IMG/VR virus record: IMGVR_UViG_3300048549_001834
Coordinates: 1 to 50,691 of that record
Direction: 5' to 3' (one strand)
Length of the DNA stretch: 50,691 nt
Source: a virus
The translations under genes and the position numbers were made by a program. Below are positions 39,244-47,773 of the stretch, in pieces. The notes under the pieces are model-generated. The model was not told the origin of the DNA. It saw nothing but the letters and a program-made list of their open reading frames with translations, and searched no databases. Position 1 is the stretch's first letter; each line of letters begins with the position of its first letter.

Positions 39244-39641
39244 TGGTGGACGTGGCGGGAGTCGAACCCGCGTCTTTAAATTTTCTGTAGATATACATCT
39301 ACAAGTTTAGTTAATTTTTTTTACAGTTATGATATTAACATCCAACTAACCATTTCAATTATTCACTCAAACTTGAGGCCCTCGAATACTCAATGGTACA
39401 GTTTATGAAACGGATAAACTTTTATCTGTTTTGCAGATTGATGACCTCGTAATCTCTTTATCTGCGTCAAAAGTTACGAGGTAGCAGAACTAAGCTGCTA
39501 AGGCAAGCTTTTTAGCTTTTAAGCCAAAAGCTTTAACACGGTTTTTGTTGCCATGTAATTGTTTGCACCTTTTTTAGGAGCCAGATGCAACTCCTACTTG
39601 CAGTATACTAATCTAATTTAAATCGAATCCAGTACACGCCC
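39244..39641 (-). ncRNA. ssrA: tmRNA (ssrA), complete, with encoded CCA
   Basis: A 398-base minus-strand tmRNA. Its 5' end GGGCGTG pairs with the 3' CACGTCC to give a 7-bp acceptor stem (one G-U), and the 3' end is ACCA, with the CCA encoded. A T-stem/loop GCGGGTTCGACTCCCGC and the 5' CTGGATTCGA of tmRNA are present. A tag frame ends in AKKLALAA then TAG (39490-39492); starting at GGC (39550-39552) the tag is 20 residues. Another frame from GCA (39564-39566) begins ANNYMATK but stops after 15 residues without an LAA end. A one-base change in an A5 run would join both frames. Trans-translation rescues stalled ribosomes and tags products for proteolysis. An inverted repeat (39651-39664) lies 9 bases upstream of the 5' end. 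Confidence 0.93.
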
Positions 39642-39677
39642 ATAAATTTTTCAAAGAACTTTGAAGGTTACACCTAA

Positions 39678-40466
39678 TTAAGATGAGTGTAGCGCTTTGA
39701 GTAGAGCTCTCGCTTCTTTAGGAGGAATGTCTGAAAAGTCTGACCAATTTTTAGTGTCAGCATTTTTATACAAATCATTTTGCCACAATTCCCGAAGTTT
39801 GCTTTTGAAGTCGCTATAGTTATTGATGCCAAATTTATCTTTTGCTAGGCTAGCGAGTATTCCAGCAGGAGAGATGTCTGAATTTGACTGCGCTTCAGTT
39901 TCTCTCTGGGTAAGATTCTGCTGAGTATTGTTTGATTTATCGATTTCGTCATCTCCGACAATATGGACATTTAAAAAGTTTCTAACGCAGCGCACAAATG
40001 ATCTATTACAAGCGATTGTTTCTAGAAATTTAGTTGCGAAGCTGCTAGTATTGTTCAGTGTTGCATTAGCCATATCCTCAAACACAATAGGCTCATTGTT
40101 GGTTTCATAGTTGGCTAGAAAAGTAATCGAACAAGATACAGCTACATGGTCTTCTTCGCATTTTACAGTTTTATAGTTAACCGAAGAAAATCCTCTGAGT
40201 TTAGCTAGTTCTTTTATGCCACTTAATTTTATTAAAAGTTGGTGATCCGCGAGACCTTCTATAGTTTTAGGATAATCTTTTCCTCTAGTTTGAAACCAAG
40301 ATCTATTTGGAAATAAATGCTCATCTTTAATCATGGCTCTCCAATTGATTGAGCCATCGTCATTAAATTCATATTGATGGTTTTGTAGTAATCCGTTTTC
40401 GTCTCTAGCATAAAGATTTGGACCAGAGCTGTTATCTATTTTTGTTTGCTTAGTTGTTTTTTTCAT
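39678..40466 (-). CDS. putative phage recombination/ssDNA-annealing protein
   Basis: A 262-residue protein with MKKTTKQTKIDNSSGPNLYA at the start and a middle that reads LADHQLLIKLSGIKELAKLRGF (about 72-93), then VAVSCSITFLANYETN (about 107-122). It continues with FATKFLETIACNRSFVRCVRNFL (about 142-164), which has the A-x-x-x-N-R-x-x-x-R-x-x-R spacing of phage ssDNA-annealing proteins (Erf/Rad52-like). The C-terminal part is a separate helical domain. The match is weak, and I call it only putative. It is controlled by a leaderless promoter and lies upstream of the tmRNA, with which it may be co-transcribed. Confidence 0.45.
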   Translation of the reverse strand: MKKTTKQTKIDNSSGPNLYARDENGLLQNHQYEFNDDGSINWRAMIKDEHLFPNRSWFQTRGKDYPKTIEGLADHQLLIKLSGIKELAKLRGFSSVNYKTVKCEEDHVAVSCSITFLANYETNNEPIVFEDMANATLNNTSSFATKFLETIACNRSFVRCVRNFLNVHIVGDDEIDKSNNTQQNLTQRETEAQSNSDISPAGILASLAKDKFGINNYSDFKSKLRELWQNDLYKNADTKNWSDFSDIPPKEARALLKALHSS

Positions 40467-40475
40467 TGTTTATAT

Positions 40476-40504
40476 ATAATAACATATATTATAAACTAAG
40501 TCAA
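40476..40504 (-). promoter_or_regulatory. sigma70-type promoter, leaderless, for the gene at 39678-40466
   Basis: Minus-strand TTGACT (40499-40504), 17-base spacer, TATTAT (40476-40481), 9 bases, ATG. The -35 overlaps the stop of the upstream GT gene. Confidence 0.72.
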
Positions 40505-41664
40505 TTACTTTTTGAAATAATTCTATAATGATCTGATTCTGACCAAAATAAATCGCTATCTATGATTTTATTTACTCCAGTAGAACTTTCTACGTCGTTT
40601 ACGGCATGCTCAATGGAAGGGTATTTTTTCCCATTTGAAAAGATCAGTTTGCCAGAATAAAAAAACAGATCTTTATTGTTTAAAACATCATCGCCAGGTT
40701 TCTTTTGAGATAAAACTTCAACATTCCAGTCAAAATAGTGCAATCTAAGTTTTTCTATAAACTCAGTTGTTTTTCTGAATAAACTAATGTTTATGCCAAA
40801 TTTTTTAATAGTTTTAAAATACTGTTGATTTTCTGAGATAACTTCTTCACTACAATCATCTGGTATTTGAAAATGGATAACCTGCAAAGAACTTTTAATG
40901 GCATTAATTAAATTTAAATCTATCTTTCTATCTGTAATCAAATTGACCTTACGACCTGAAGCCCAAGAAGGAATATGGTCATCTGATTCTTCATAGTCCG
41001 CTCTAATTGTAATAAATGAATTTTTCAGAAAATCAGGGTTCGGCGAAAAATTAGGTATTACTTCAAAAATTTTGTTGTCATAAAGTTGACCTATAAATTG
41101 TGTATTTTGATCGCTTTCAAATGGAATTTTCAGCCTTTTAAGTATAGCGTTTGCTATATCTTCAGGCTTGATTTGATCAATTGATTTCTCTAACTCTTTA
41201 GAGGAATAAGAAAATTTTTCTGTTTCACACAAAATATCAAATTTATCCTTGTTCCAGAAGGGCGCGGTGCAGGAGGGAGGGATCGGCCCGAATAAAAGCA
41301 CTCCTGGAGTGTTAAAATGCGATGCAATGTTTGAATAAAAAATGTCAGAACCTATGAATAATTCAGATCTATTAATTATATAAGCCCCTTGATGTCTAGT
41401 CTGTATATGTCGGAAATCTTCACAGCTTGGTAGTAGTTGGTCTTTGGGTGAACCTATTTGGATGATTTTAATATTAGATTTGTCAAGATAAGGTTTGATT
41501 ATATCAAATACGTCAGACCAATAAGAATAATTAAATGAACTGATAGAATGGTCATTATTAATACATATAAACTTATCACAAGCTACTGGGATAAAGTCTT
41601 CCTGGATGAATGCCTCTGCAGATTTAATTCCGCAATTAAGAGAAAAGTGTTCAAGTATGTGCAT
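40501..41664 (-). CDS. C-terminal half of a GT9-like glycosyltransferase plus extra domain
   Basis: A 387-residue protein. Its first ~170 residues match the C-terminal (donor-binding) half of a GT9/heptosyltransferase: KIIQIGSPKDQLLP (about 65-78), QGAYIINRSELFIGSDIFYSNIASHFNTPGVLLFGP (about 92-127). The matching N-terminal half is at the end of the preceding protein. The genes overlap by 14 bases in different frames, so the domain is split. The remainder (about 190-387) is unassigned. It may be a fission product, a programmed frameshift or an assembly frameshift. Confidence 0.6.
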   Translation of the reverse strand: MHILEHFSLNCGIKSAEAFIQEDFIPVACDKFICINNDHSISSFNYSYWSDVFDIIKPYLDKSNIKIIQIGSPKDQLLPSCEDFRHIQTRHQGAYIINRSELFIGSDIFYSNIASHFNTPGVLLFGPIPPSCTAPFWNKDKFDILCETEKFSYSSKELEKSIDQIKPEDIANAILKRLKIPFESDQNTQFIGQLYDNKIFEVIPNFSPNPDFLKNSFITIRADYEESDDHIPSWASGRKVNLITDRKIDLNLINAIKSSLQVIHFQIPDDCSEEVISENQQYFKTIKKFGINISLFRKTTEFIEKLRLHYFDWNVEVLSQKKPGDDVLNNKDLFFYSGKLIFSNGKKYPSIEHAVNDVESSTGVNKIIDSDLFWSESDHYRIISKSN

Positions 41665-43561
41665 ATTCTGTTTTATATTCTATTTTATCTCTTCCTTGAT
41701 GACAATAACGAAATGCTCCTGAAGAAGCATCTGATGGATAATAGACTACATCAAAGAAATTCTCGCCTTCCCTTTTCTTTTCCAGAGAAATACAATCAAA
41801 AAGATCTTCCGAGACGGGTAGGCTTTTATATATATGAGGATTACCCTTAAGTATATCTAGGCTATTTTCAGGGGCAAAGAAATATATATTATGATCTGCG
41901 TACAGTCTCTTTATTGAAGGTAGTAAGGATGTGCAGAGAAATGTTTCTGTAGCGTTTTCATTTACAACTATAGCAATTTTTTTAGAAGTATCTTCTCGTA
42001 GGATCCTATCAAGAGAATCCACAATTTCTTGGTTTTCTTTATTTGCTACCGAAATGAAGTAGTTGTGAATACTTTCTCTTGAGCCTCCCTGCTGTATCTT
42101 TGCCATCCAATGCTTGATACCGTCATCGTTTTCATCAACATCTCTTATTAAAATATTTTTATAGAGATCTATAAGCCATTCTAGATTATCTTCTATTTTT
42201 TGTAATGGATAATTGTTGTTTCTTTTTTTGTTATGAGGCTTGATGTCAAAATTATATTCAATTTCAGGACAAGAATCAATAAACTCTTCTACTTGCCTTC
42301 CTATGACTTCTATTGAAAAGTTTTTTAAGACAAACTCACGGGCAATTTTACCTTTTTGCTCTAAGTCTTTTTCATTCATTTTATAAACTTTATTTAATTG
42401 TTTATAAATACTGAAAGGATCTGTGGTAGCTTTAATAAATTGTGTGCCAGGCTCTCGATATTCTTTCCAGTTGAGTGGCAAACCTCCACTTTCTTCAGTA
42501 CAACAGTCTTCCCCGCAACTATAGTTAGTTACTAAAGTAATTAATTCAGTTAATTTAGCTTCTTGAATCGGAATCTCTTGCCCGCCAGATGTAAAAGGGT
42601 GACAATAGACATCCATTAAATTATAAACTTGATTTAATTGATCTTCTGACACACCAGCATTAACACTAGTAGTATTTTGTGTTTTTTCTGAACCACAAAA
42701 CTTACAATTTTGTTGTTGACCTACAAATGTTTTGACTTCATAATTTTTACATTTAGAGCAATAGTAAGTGGTTAAAACTAATGATGGGTCTATTTCCTTC
42801 TCTTTTAAAAGCCTAGGAATGTCCCAGCCTTCTGACCAGTTTGTGTGCAGTAAAAGCTTAGCTTTGGATTCAGGATTTTTATCTCTGAATATTTTAAAAC
42901 CATCTAATAGATTGGGAACGCTTTTGCGGAGTTGGTTTCTAAATACAAAGCCTATAATGAATTCTTTTTCGTCTATACCGAATGCAGACCTTAGTTTTAG
43001 CTTATCATTTTTATTTAATTTAAAAAATTGATTTGTTTCTAAAGAACCTCTTATCATTTTGACGTGACCGTGCCCAAGCTCTTTCATAGCCTTTTCCGCA
43101 AAAGAAGCCCAAACAAAATAGTTTTTAATTCTAGGAGCAGCGCTAACTGCTTCAGGTAGAATAGGTAAACTGTCAAGGGTTGTCCAAACTGCATGATTAA
43201 TTTTATCCCACCAAGGCTTTTCCCAGTAGCCACTAAAGGCCCATATATCTTCTATCCCTATGTAAACATCAGGTTTTTCTTTTTCTATAACTTCGTCTAT
43301 CATGATGCCCCCGTAACCTAGTTGACGTTTTAACTTGGGGTCTCTTGAGGCTTTTTGAGTAGCTATATCGCTATCAGGCGCAGAGCCATATGTTTTCCAT
43401 GGCATTTTAGATAAAGTAGGGTCTGACCACTTTCTACCGTTAGCAAACTCTATTAATTCATACTTACCTGTCTTTTGCAAAAAGATTAATAAATTTTTAG
43501 TATGTTTGCCGAAACCTGTAAAGGCTTTTGAGTGATTGCTGTGAATTAGAACTTTCTTCAT
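41651..43561 (-). CDS. multi-domain glycosyltransferase: GT4 with zinc ribbon, DUF4214, GT9 N-half
   Basis: A 636-residue protein. Residues about 1-430 form a GT4-like enzyme: HSNHSKAFTGFGKHTKNL at the start, and SGGQEIPIQEAKLTEL (about 325-340) with the sugar-nucleotide motif. A zinc-ribbon insertion stands inside it (CSKCKN at 268-273, CKFCG at 286-290). Residues about 462-505 resemble DUF4214 (LYKNILIRDVDENDDGIKHW). Residues about 527-636 are the N-terminal half of a GT9-like enzyme (KIAIVVNENATETFLCTSLLPSIK). The last GT9 half is in the next gene. It starts on the stop of the SSB-like gene. Confidence 0.7.
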   Translation of the reverse strand: MKKVLIHSNHSKAFTGFGKHTKNLLIFLQKTGKYELIEFANGRKWSDPTLSKMPWKTYGSAPDSDIATQKASRDPKLKRQLGYGGIMIDEVIEKEKPDVYIGIEDIWAFSGYWEKPWWDKINHAVWTTLDSLPILPEAVSAAPRIKNYFVWASFAEKAMKELGHGHVKMIRGSLETNQFFKLNKNDKLKLRSAFGIDEKEFIIGFVFRNQLRKSVPNLLDGFKIFRDKNPESKAKLLLHTNWSEGWDIPRLLKEKEIDPSLVLTTYYCSKCKNYEVKTFVGQQQNCKFCGSEKTQNTTSVNAGVSEDQLNQVYNLMDVYCHPFTSGGQEIPIQEAKLTELITLVTNYSCGEDCCTEESGGLPLNWKEYREPGTQFIKATTDPFSIYKQLNKVYKMNEKDLEQKGKIAREFVLKNFSIEVIGRQVEEFIDSCPEIEYNFDIKPHNKKRNNNYPLQKIEDNLEWLIDLYKNILIRDVDENDDGIKHWMAKIQQGGSRESIHNYFISVANKENQEIVDSLDRILREDTSKKIAIVVNENATETFLCTSLLPSIKRLYADHNIYFFAPENSLDILKGNPHIYKSLPVSEDLFDCISLEKKREGENFFDVVYYPSDASSGAFRYCHQGRDKIEYKTEYAHT

Positions 43562-44130
43562 TAAAAAGGAGGATCTTCAGATAAATTTTCAGTTGGAGTA
43601 GCGGATGATTTATTTTTATCTAAATTTTCTGCTTTTGATTTAAAGAAATCAATCAAATAATTTTTTAAAAACTCTTCAATTACCCTAACTTCTCCTGGCT
43701 CAATTGAAATTTTAAAACTTTGATTCCCATTTCTTGTAATTGTTAAACCGAAGGCGCTTACTGTAACGCTTGTTTCATCGAAAGTTTTGCTTTTAGGATT
43801 GTATTTAGAAATTTTTCTTTGCTTGTCCCATGGTGTGAATTTAATCACTGTTTGGTTATCATCAAATTTATGAAAAGTTGAATACTCCACCCGATCCTTT
43901 ATTGAGTTTAAGATTTCGCCACACTCAAATTCGTTTAACTTAATATTGATTGTTTTGTCAGGGTTTTTTGCATTCTCGCTAAAAGAGCCTAGCTTTCTAG
44001 AGTCGTCCCAGCTATGCTGTTGAATTGCGCCTATGTAAAGGGCAGGTACATTATATTTGCCTGAGCCAATTCTTAAATTAACTGCAGTTCCAGTATTTTT
44101 ACTGTTTGGTTTATAAAGGGCTATGCTCAT
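43561..44130 (-). CDS. putative ssDNA-binding protein with SSB-type acidic tail
   Basis: A 189-residue protein. The N-terminal half (IALYKPNSKNTGTAVNLRIG..., NVPALYIGAIQQHSWDDSRKLG, about 2-48) is beta-rich and suggests a compact nucleic-acid-binding fold. The C-terminus is a Lys/Glu-rich linker ending in LSEDPPF, which is the acidic-aromatic end of SSB (DDDIPF-type) used to recruit replication partners. It is therefore called a functional SSB analogue; I do not see the classical OB motif. It has a TATAAT box before the ATG and its stop overlaps the next gene by one base. Confidence 0.55.
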   Translation of the reverse strand: MSIALYKPNSKNTGTAVNLRIGSGKYNVPALYIGAIQQHSWDDSRKLGSFSENAKNPDKTINIKLNEFECGEILNSIKDRVEYSTFHKFDDNQTVIKFTPWDKQRKISKYNPKSKTFDETSVTVSAFGLTITRNGNQSFKISIEPGEVRVIEEFLKNYLIDFFKSKAENLDKNKSSATPTENLSEDPPF

Positions 44131-44135
44131 GAATT

Positions 44136-44163
44136 ATTATATATAGAAATATAAAAAATTCAA
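44136..44163 (-). promoter_or_regulatory. possible leaderless promoter for the SSB-like gene
   Basis: Minus-strand TTGAAT (44158-44163), 16-base spacer, TATAAT (44136-44141), 5 bases, ATG. The -35 matches only partly; the TATAATAAT box also fits the second, -10-only class. Confidence 0.5.
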
Positions 44164-44170
44164 TACATAA

Positions 44171-45328
44171 TTAACCGTATAAAAGTAATTCTTGCAGAGG
44201 GATATCGTCCGCGTTTTGAATATATTCAAATTGTTTTTTATGAGAAAATTCTGGAGATTGAATAATATTTAAAAACCTGTCCTTGAGGTATTTTAATTCA
44301 GAGCTTCTAGATCGGAATTTTAACAATGCATTTGATTGAAATAAGGCGACTGGCGGAAAATTATTTTCATAAATGAGTAATAAAATTCTTTGAACTGTAT
44401 TTAAGAACCTAATATCAACAGAAAAGTCAATTTCAACTCCAGCAATTTTTTCATAAACTTTTTTAATTTCAGAGAAGCTATCTCTTGAGAAGCTACTATG
44501 GTAGTCATCTTCTTCTAGAGATAGCCTGTGATATATTGACAGTAAATCAATAGCAGGAGGAGCTATTATCGATTTATGAAAATTTATAAATTTAAATTTC
44601 TCTTTTGAGTTTGGCTCAAACAAAACAGAAGACTTGCATAAATTATTATGGCACAGAACAAATTCCTTCTTATCTAATTTCGAACATATATCCAAGCAGC
44701 TATCTTTACATTTTAAAATGAAATCATAAAAAGCGGGATCCGAGTCTGACTGAAAAACAAAATCAAATAAATTTTCTTCTTCAAACAAAACGTTTTCGAA
44801 AAAATCGGAAATAAAAATATCTTCATACCGCGAAACGGATATGTTATTTTTTAGTTTGTGCAGTAATAGTAATCTCTCTAGTAAAATTTCTTTATGATTT
44901 GCCCACCAAAAATCAGGATTTGTTCCATTTAAATTGTTATTAACACCTTCTACGGTAGTAAACAAAAAATTTACGTCAGAGCCATTTTGTAGTTCTCCAT
45001 AGTATAAAAGTTCAGGAGAAACATCTAAATCTTTAAGACTTTTTAATATAACTGATTCTTTTTTAATATCTGCCCCATCTGATACTAGGGAAAATTTACC
45101 CAGATATGAAGGTTTTTCGGGTTTCGAAAAGAAAACTGTAAGATAAGTTTTATTGGTGGTAGGCGCAGAAATTCTGAAACCTTGTTCGTCTAAAAATCTA
45201 ATTTCTTTAGGTAGCTCGTTATTTTCAAAGTTTGACTTAAATATTTCGAAATATTCATTTACAAAATTATGGGAGTCTGGTTCATACTCCTCTTGAAATG
45301 TTTTAATATAGTTTAATTCCTCTTCCAT
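44171..45328 (-). CDS. APH-fold kinase homologue lacking catalytic residues
   Basis: A 385-residue protein with the aminoglycoside-phosphotransferase fold: VSPELLYYGELQNGSDVNFLFTTVEG (about 103-128) is the N-lobe/hinge. HNNLCKSSVLFEPN (227-240) stands where APH enzymes read H-G-D-L-H-x-x-N, and FKFINFHKS (245-253) where they read I-D-F-E. Thus the catalytic Asp is Asn229, the metal Asn is Ser234, and the DFE Asp is Asn249: a predicted pseudokinase. It overlaps the ClpC-like gene by 26 bases. It may be a regulatory or scaffold protein. Confidence 0.65.
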   Translation of the reverse strand: MEEELNYIKTFQEEYEPDSHNFVNEYFEIFKSNFENNELPKEIRFLDEQGFRISAPTTNKTYLTVFFSKPEKPSYLGKFSLVSDGADIKKESVILKSLKDLDVSPELLYYGELQNGSDVNFLFTTVEGVNNNLNGTNPDFWWANHKEILLERLLLLHKLKNNISVSRYEDIFISDFFENVLFEEENLFDFVFQSDSDPAFYDFILKCKDSCLDICSKLDKKEFVLCHNNLCKSSVLFEPNSKEKFKFINFHKSIIAPPAIDLLSIYHRLSLEEDDYHSSFSRDSFSEIKKVYEKIAGVEIDFSVDIRFLNTVQRILLLIYENNFPPVALFQSNALLKFRSRSSELKYLKDRFLNIIQSPEFSHKKQFEYIQNADDIPLQELLLYG

Positions 45329-47750
45329 TTTTCGTAGTGGTAATATTGATTTTCTTTTGTTGGTAATTTTTAAGTATAAAGTCAGATAGAGGGTTTTGTA
45401 GCTCGTTTTTTAATGTTCTTGATATAAATCTTGCTCCATATTTTTTATCAAAATTTAAATTATATAAATACTCTAAAGCTTTTTCGTCTACATTGATTTG
45501 TATTTTAGAATGCTTAAGCATTGATTTAATTTTAGATATTTCTATATTTATAATTGATTTAAAGTCATCGTCCTTCAATTGATTGAATACTATAATTTCA
45601 TCGAACCTATTGATTAGTTCTGGCCTCATTGATTTTTCTAAATCTTTAATAGCCAAAGACTCTGCACTTTCTGGAGAAGACATAAAACCTAATGATTTAT
45701 TTTCTATTATTTTTTCAGAGCCGATATTGCTAGTCGCAATAACAATAGACTTCGAGAAATCTGCAGAATATCCAGTATTATCAGTTAAAGATCCCTCTTC
45801 TAGAATTTGCAATAGGATATTCAAGACATCGGGATGAGCTTTTTCTATCTCGTCAAAAAGAACAACTGCATGAGGGTTTGCTCTCAATTTTTCAACTAGC
45901 CCTCCTCCTTCTTCATAGCCTACATAACCAGGAGCTGATCCTATAAATTTAGATATTGAATTTTTTTCAGAGTATTCTGACATATCTATCGAAATAAAAG
46001 AATCTTTTGATTGAAATAAGTGAGATGAAAGAAGTTTTGAAAGATAAGTTTTACCCACTCCTGTAGACCCTAAAAATAAAAATGATCCCAAAGGTTTATT
46101 GGGCTCTTTTAACCCACATAAATTACGCTTTAAGCAATTAGACAAAGATTTTATTGCATCTTTCTGGTTAATTAATTTCCTGGACAAAAACCTATTTAAT
46201 GATTTAGCTTTTTCTACGGTAGATTCATCCATATCTTTTATTGATACATTGCACTTTTCAGAAACTATATCAAGTATTTCTTTTTTAGAAATTATAGGTA
46301 AATTTTTTTCATAATCTTTGTCCCACTCTTTCAGCATTGACTCATACTTTTCGAAAAGTTCTTCAAGGTCTCCTGTCATAGATCCATTATGGAGATAGGA
46401 GGTGGAATCTATTCTCTCTGATATAGTTTTTTCTAAGTCTTTTATAGCGTCAGGTATATTGAAGTTTTTAATTTTACATTTTGATCCTGCATGATCTAGA
46501 ATATCTATAGCCTTGTCTGGAAAATTTCCTTCATTTACATATTTTTCGGCTAGGTTAACGCAATAAGTTAAAGCTTCATCTCGGTACTTAACTTTGTGGT
46601 ATTTTTCGTAGAACGGGCTAATGCCTTTGAGGATTTTAAGAGTCTCTTCTGTGGAAGGCTCATTTACTTTAATAGGATGAAATCTTCTAGACAGAGCTCC
46701 ATCTTTCCTGATAGTTTTTTTGTATTCAGACAAAGTGGTGGCCCCGATGCAAGAGACTTCGCCCCTAGCTAAGGCTGGCTTTAGTATGTTACAGGCATCC
46801 ATTGATCCTTCTGCACCACCTGCCCCGATAATAGTGTGTATTTCATCTATAAATAAGATAGAGTTTTTGAAATTCTTAAACTCATTTAATAATTTTTTGA
46901 GACGTTCTTCAAATTGACCTCTGTACTTTGTGCCAGCGACTAACAGCCCTAGATCTAGGGAAAATATACTTTTATTTAATAGAATATTTGGGCAAGTTTG
47001 ATTTACTATTGACGAAGCTAAACCTTCAATAATGGCAGTTTTACCAACCCCTGGCTCTCCTAGCAGTATAGGATTATTTTTATTTTTTCTACAAAGTATT
47101 TCACATAGAACTTTAAGTTCTGCATCTTTACTAACTAACTTAGCGAACCCATCTTGTTCTGCAACTTTATTTAAATTTTTACAATATTTCTCAATTGCGG
47201 GATAGGATGATTGGGATTTATGCTTGGCGCTTGCAGAGCTTTCTTGGTTAACTGATGATTGACTAGGGCTCCATCCGATATTATCAACTCCTGAGGCTAA
47301 AAATAACTGATTATGTAAAAGAACGTGAAACTCTTTATAGTTAATTTCAAGAGATTCTAAAACTGCAGAAGTTAGGGGGTCTTTTTGCTCTAGTATTGAT
47401 ATTAATAAGTGCTCTACCCCAACATAAGGATGCAACAGCTGCTCTGAAATTTCAATAGCTGAAAATATAACCTCTTTACAGTCTTTGGAGAAATGTATAT
47501 TGAAAGTGCTATTCCTATCTATTGGTTTTACTTTTTGAAGATTTGCCGAAACACAGGTAATAGCTTCGTCAATGCTAATAGAATAAGTAGCCAATAAATC
47601 AGGTATTACGCTAAATTGATTACTAAGAATACAAGAAAATAAATGAATTGGCTCTACTGAATCATGCCTTAGTTTAGAGCATAATTTTTTAGATTCATTT
47701 ATGATGGCTTGGCATCTTGGCGTAAAATTAGCTTGGGGTTCTGCGTTCAT
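45303..47750 (-). CDS. ClpC/ClpA-type double-AAA+ unfoldase with ClpP-binding loop
   Basis: An 815-residue Hsp100 protein. It has an N-terminal Clp_N domain with two repeats (about 8-150), AAA-1 with Walker A GEPGVGKT at 231-238 and Walker B ILFIDE at 298-303, and a short middle domain (about 430-495, ClpC-like). AAA-2 has GSTGVGKT at 561-568 and VLFDEI at 630-635, and [11 protein letters not shown] at 708-718. SLGF at 686-689 is a ClpP-docking [LIV]-G-F loop, so it is built to feed a ClpP peptidase. No clpP is in the window. A TATAAT box precedes it. A Clp unfoldase beside a phage tmRNA suggests joint control of tagged proteins. Confidence 0.88.
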   Translation of the reverse strand: MNAEPQANFTPRCQAIINESKKLCSKLRHDSVEPIHLFSCILSNQFSVIPDLLATYSISIDEAITCVSANLQKVKPIDRNSTFNIHFSKDCKEVIFSAIEISEQLLHPYVGVEHLLISILEQKDPLTSAVLESLEINYKEFHVLLHNQLFLASGVDNIGWSPSQSSVNQESSASAKHKSQSSYPAIEKYCKNLNKVAEQDGFAKLVSKDAELKVLCEILCRKNKNNPILLGEPGVGKTAIIEGLASSIVNQTCPNILLNKSIFSLDLGLLVAGTKYRGQFEERLKKLLNEFKNFKNSILFIDEIHTIIGAGGAEGSMDACNILKPALARGEVSCIGATTLSEYKKTIRKDGALSRRFHPIKVNEPSTEETLKILKGISPFYEKYHKVKYRDEALTYCVNLAEKYVNEGNFPDKAIDILDHAGSKCKIKNFNIPDAIKDLEKTISERIDSTSYLHNGSMTGDLEELFEKYESMLKEWDKDYEKNLPIISKKEILDIVSEKCNVSIKDMDESTVEKAKSLNRFLSRKLINQKDAIKSLSNCLKRNLCGLKEPNKPLGSFLFLGSTGVGKTYLSKLLSSHLFQSKDSFISIDMSEYSEKNSISKFIGSAPGYVGYEEGGGLVEKLRANPHAVVLFDEIEKAHPDVLNILLQILEEGSLTDNTGYSADFSKSIVIATSNIGSEKIIENKSLGFMSSPESAESLAIKDLEKSMRPELINRFDEIIVFNQLKDDDFKSIINIEISKIKSMLKHSKIQINVDEKALEYLYNLNFDKKYGARFISRTLKNELQNPLSDFILKNYQQKKINITTTKNGRGIKLY

Positions 47751-47758
47751 GATATATT

Positions 47759-47764
47759 ATTATA
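47759..47764 (-). promoter_or_regulatory. possible -10 box before the ClpC-like gene
   Basis: Minus-strand TATAAT (then AATATATC and ATG, 8 bases) without a good -35 at 16-18 bases. It belongs to the same TATAATAAT class as the boxes before gmd and the glycan operon. Confidence 0.4.
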
Positions 47765-47773
47765 TATTACACT

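Noticed and set aside
39242-39641. A tRNA gene in place of the tmRNA
   Set aside because: The 3' arm looks like a tRNA T-arm, but the acceptor partner is 390 bases away and a tag frame lies between.
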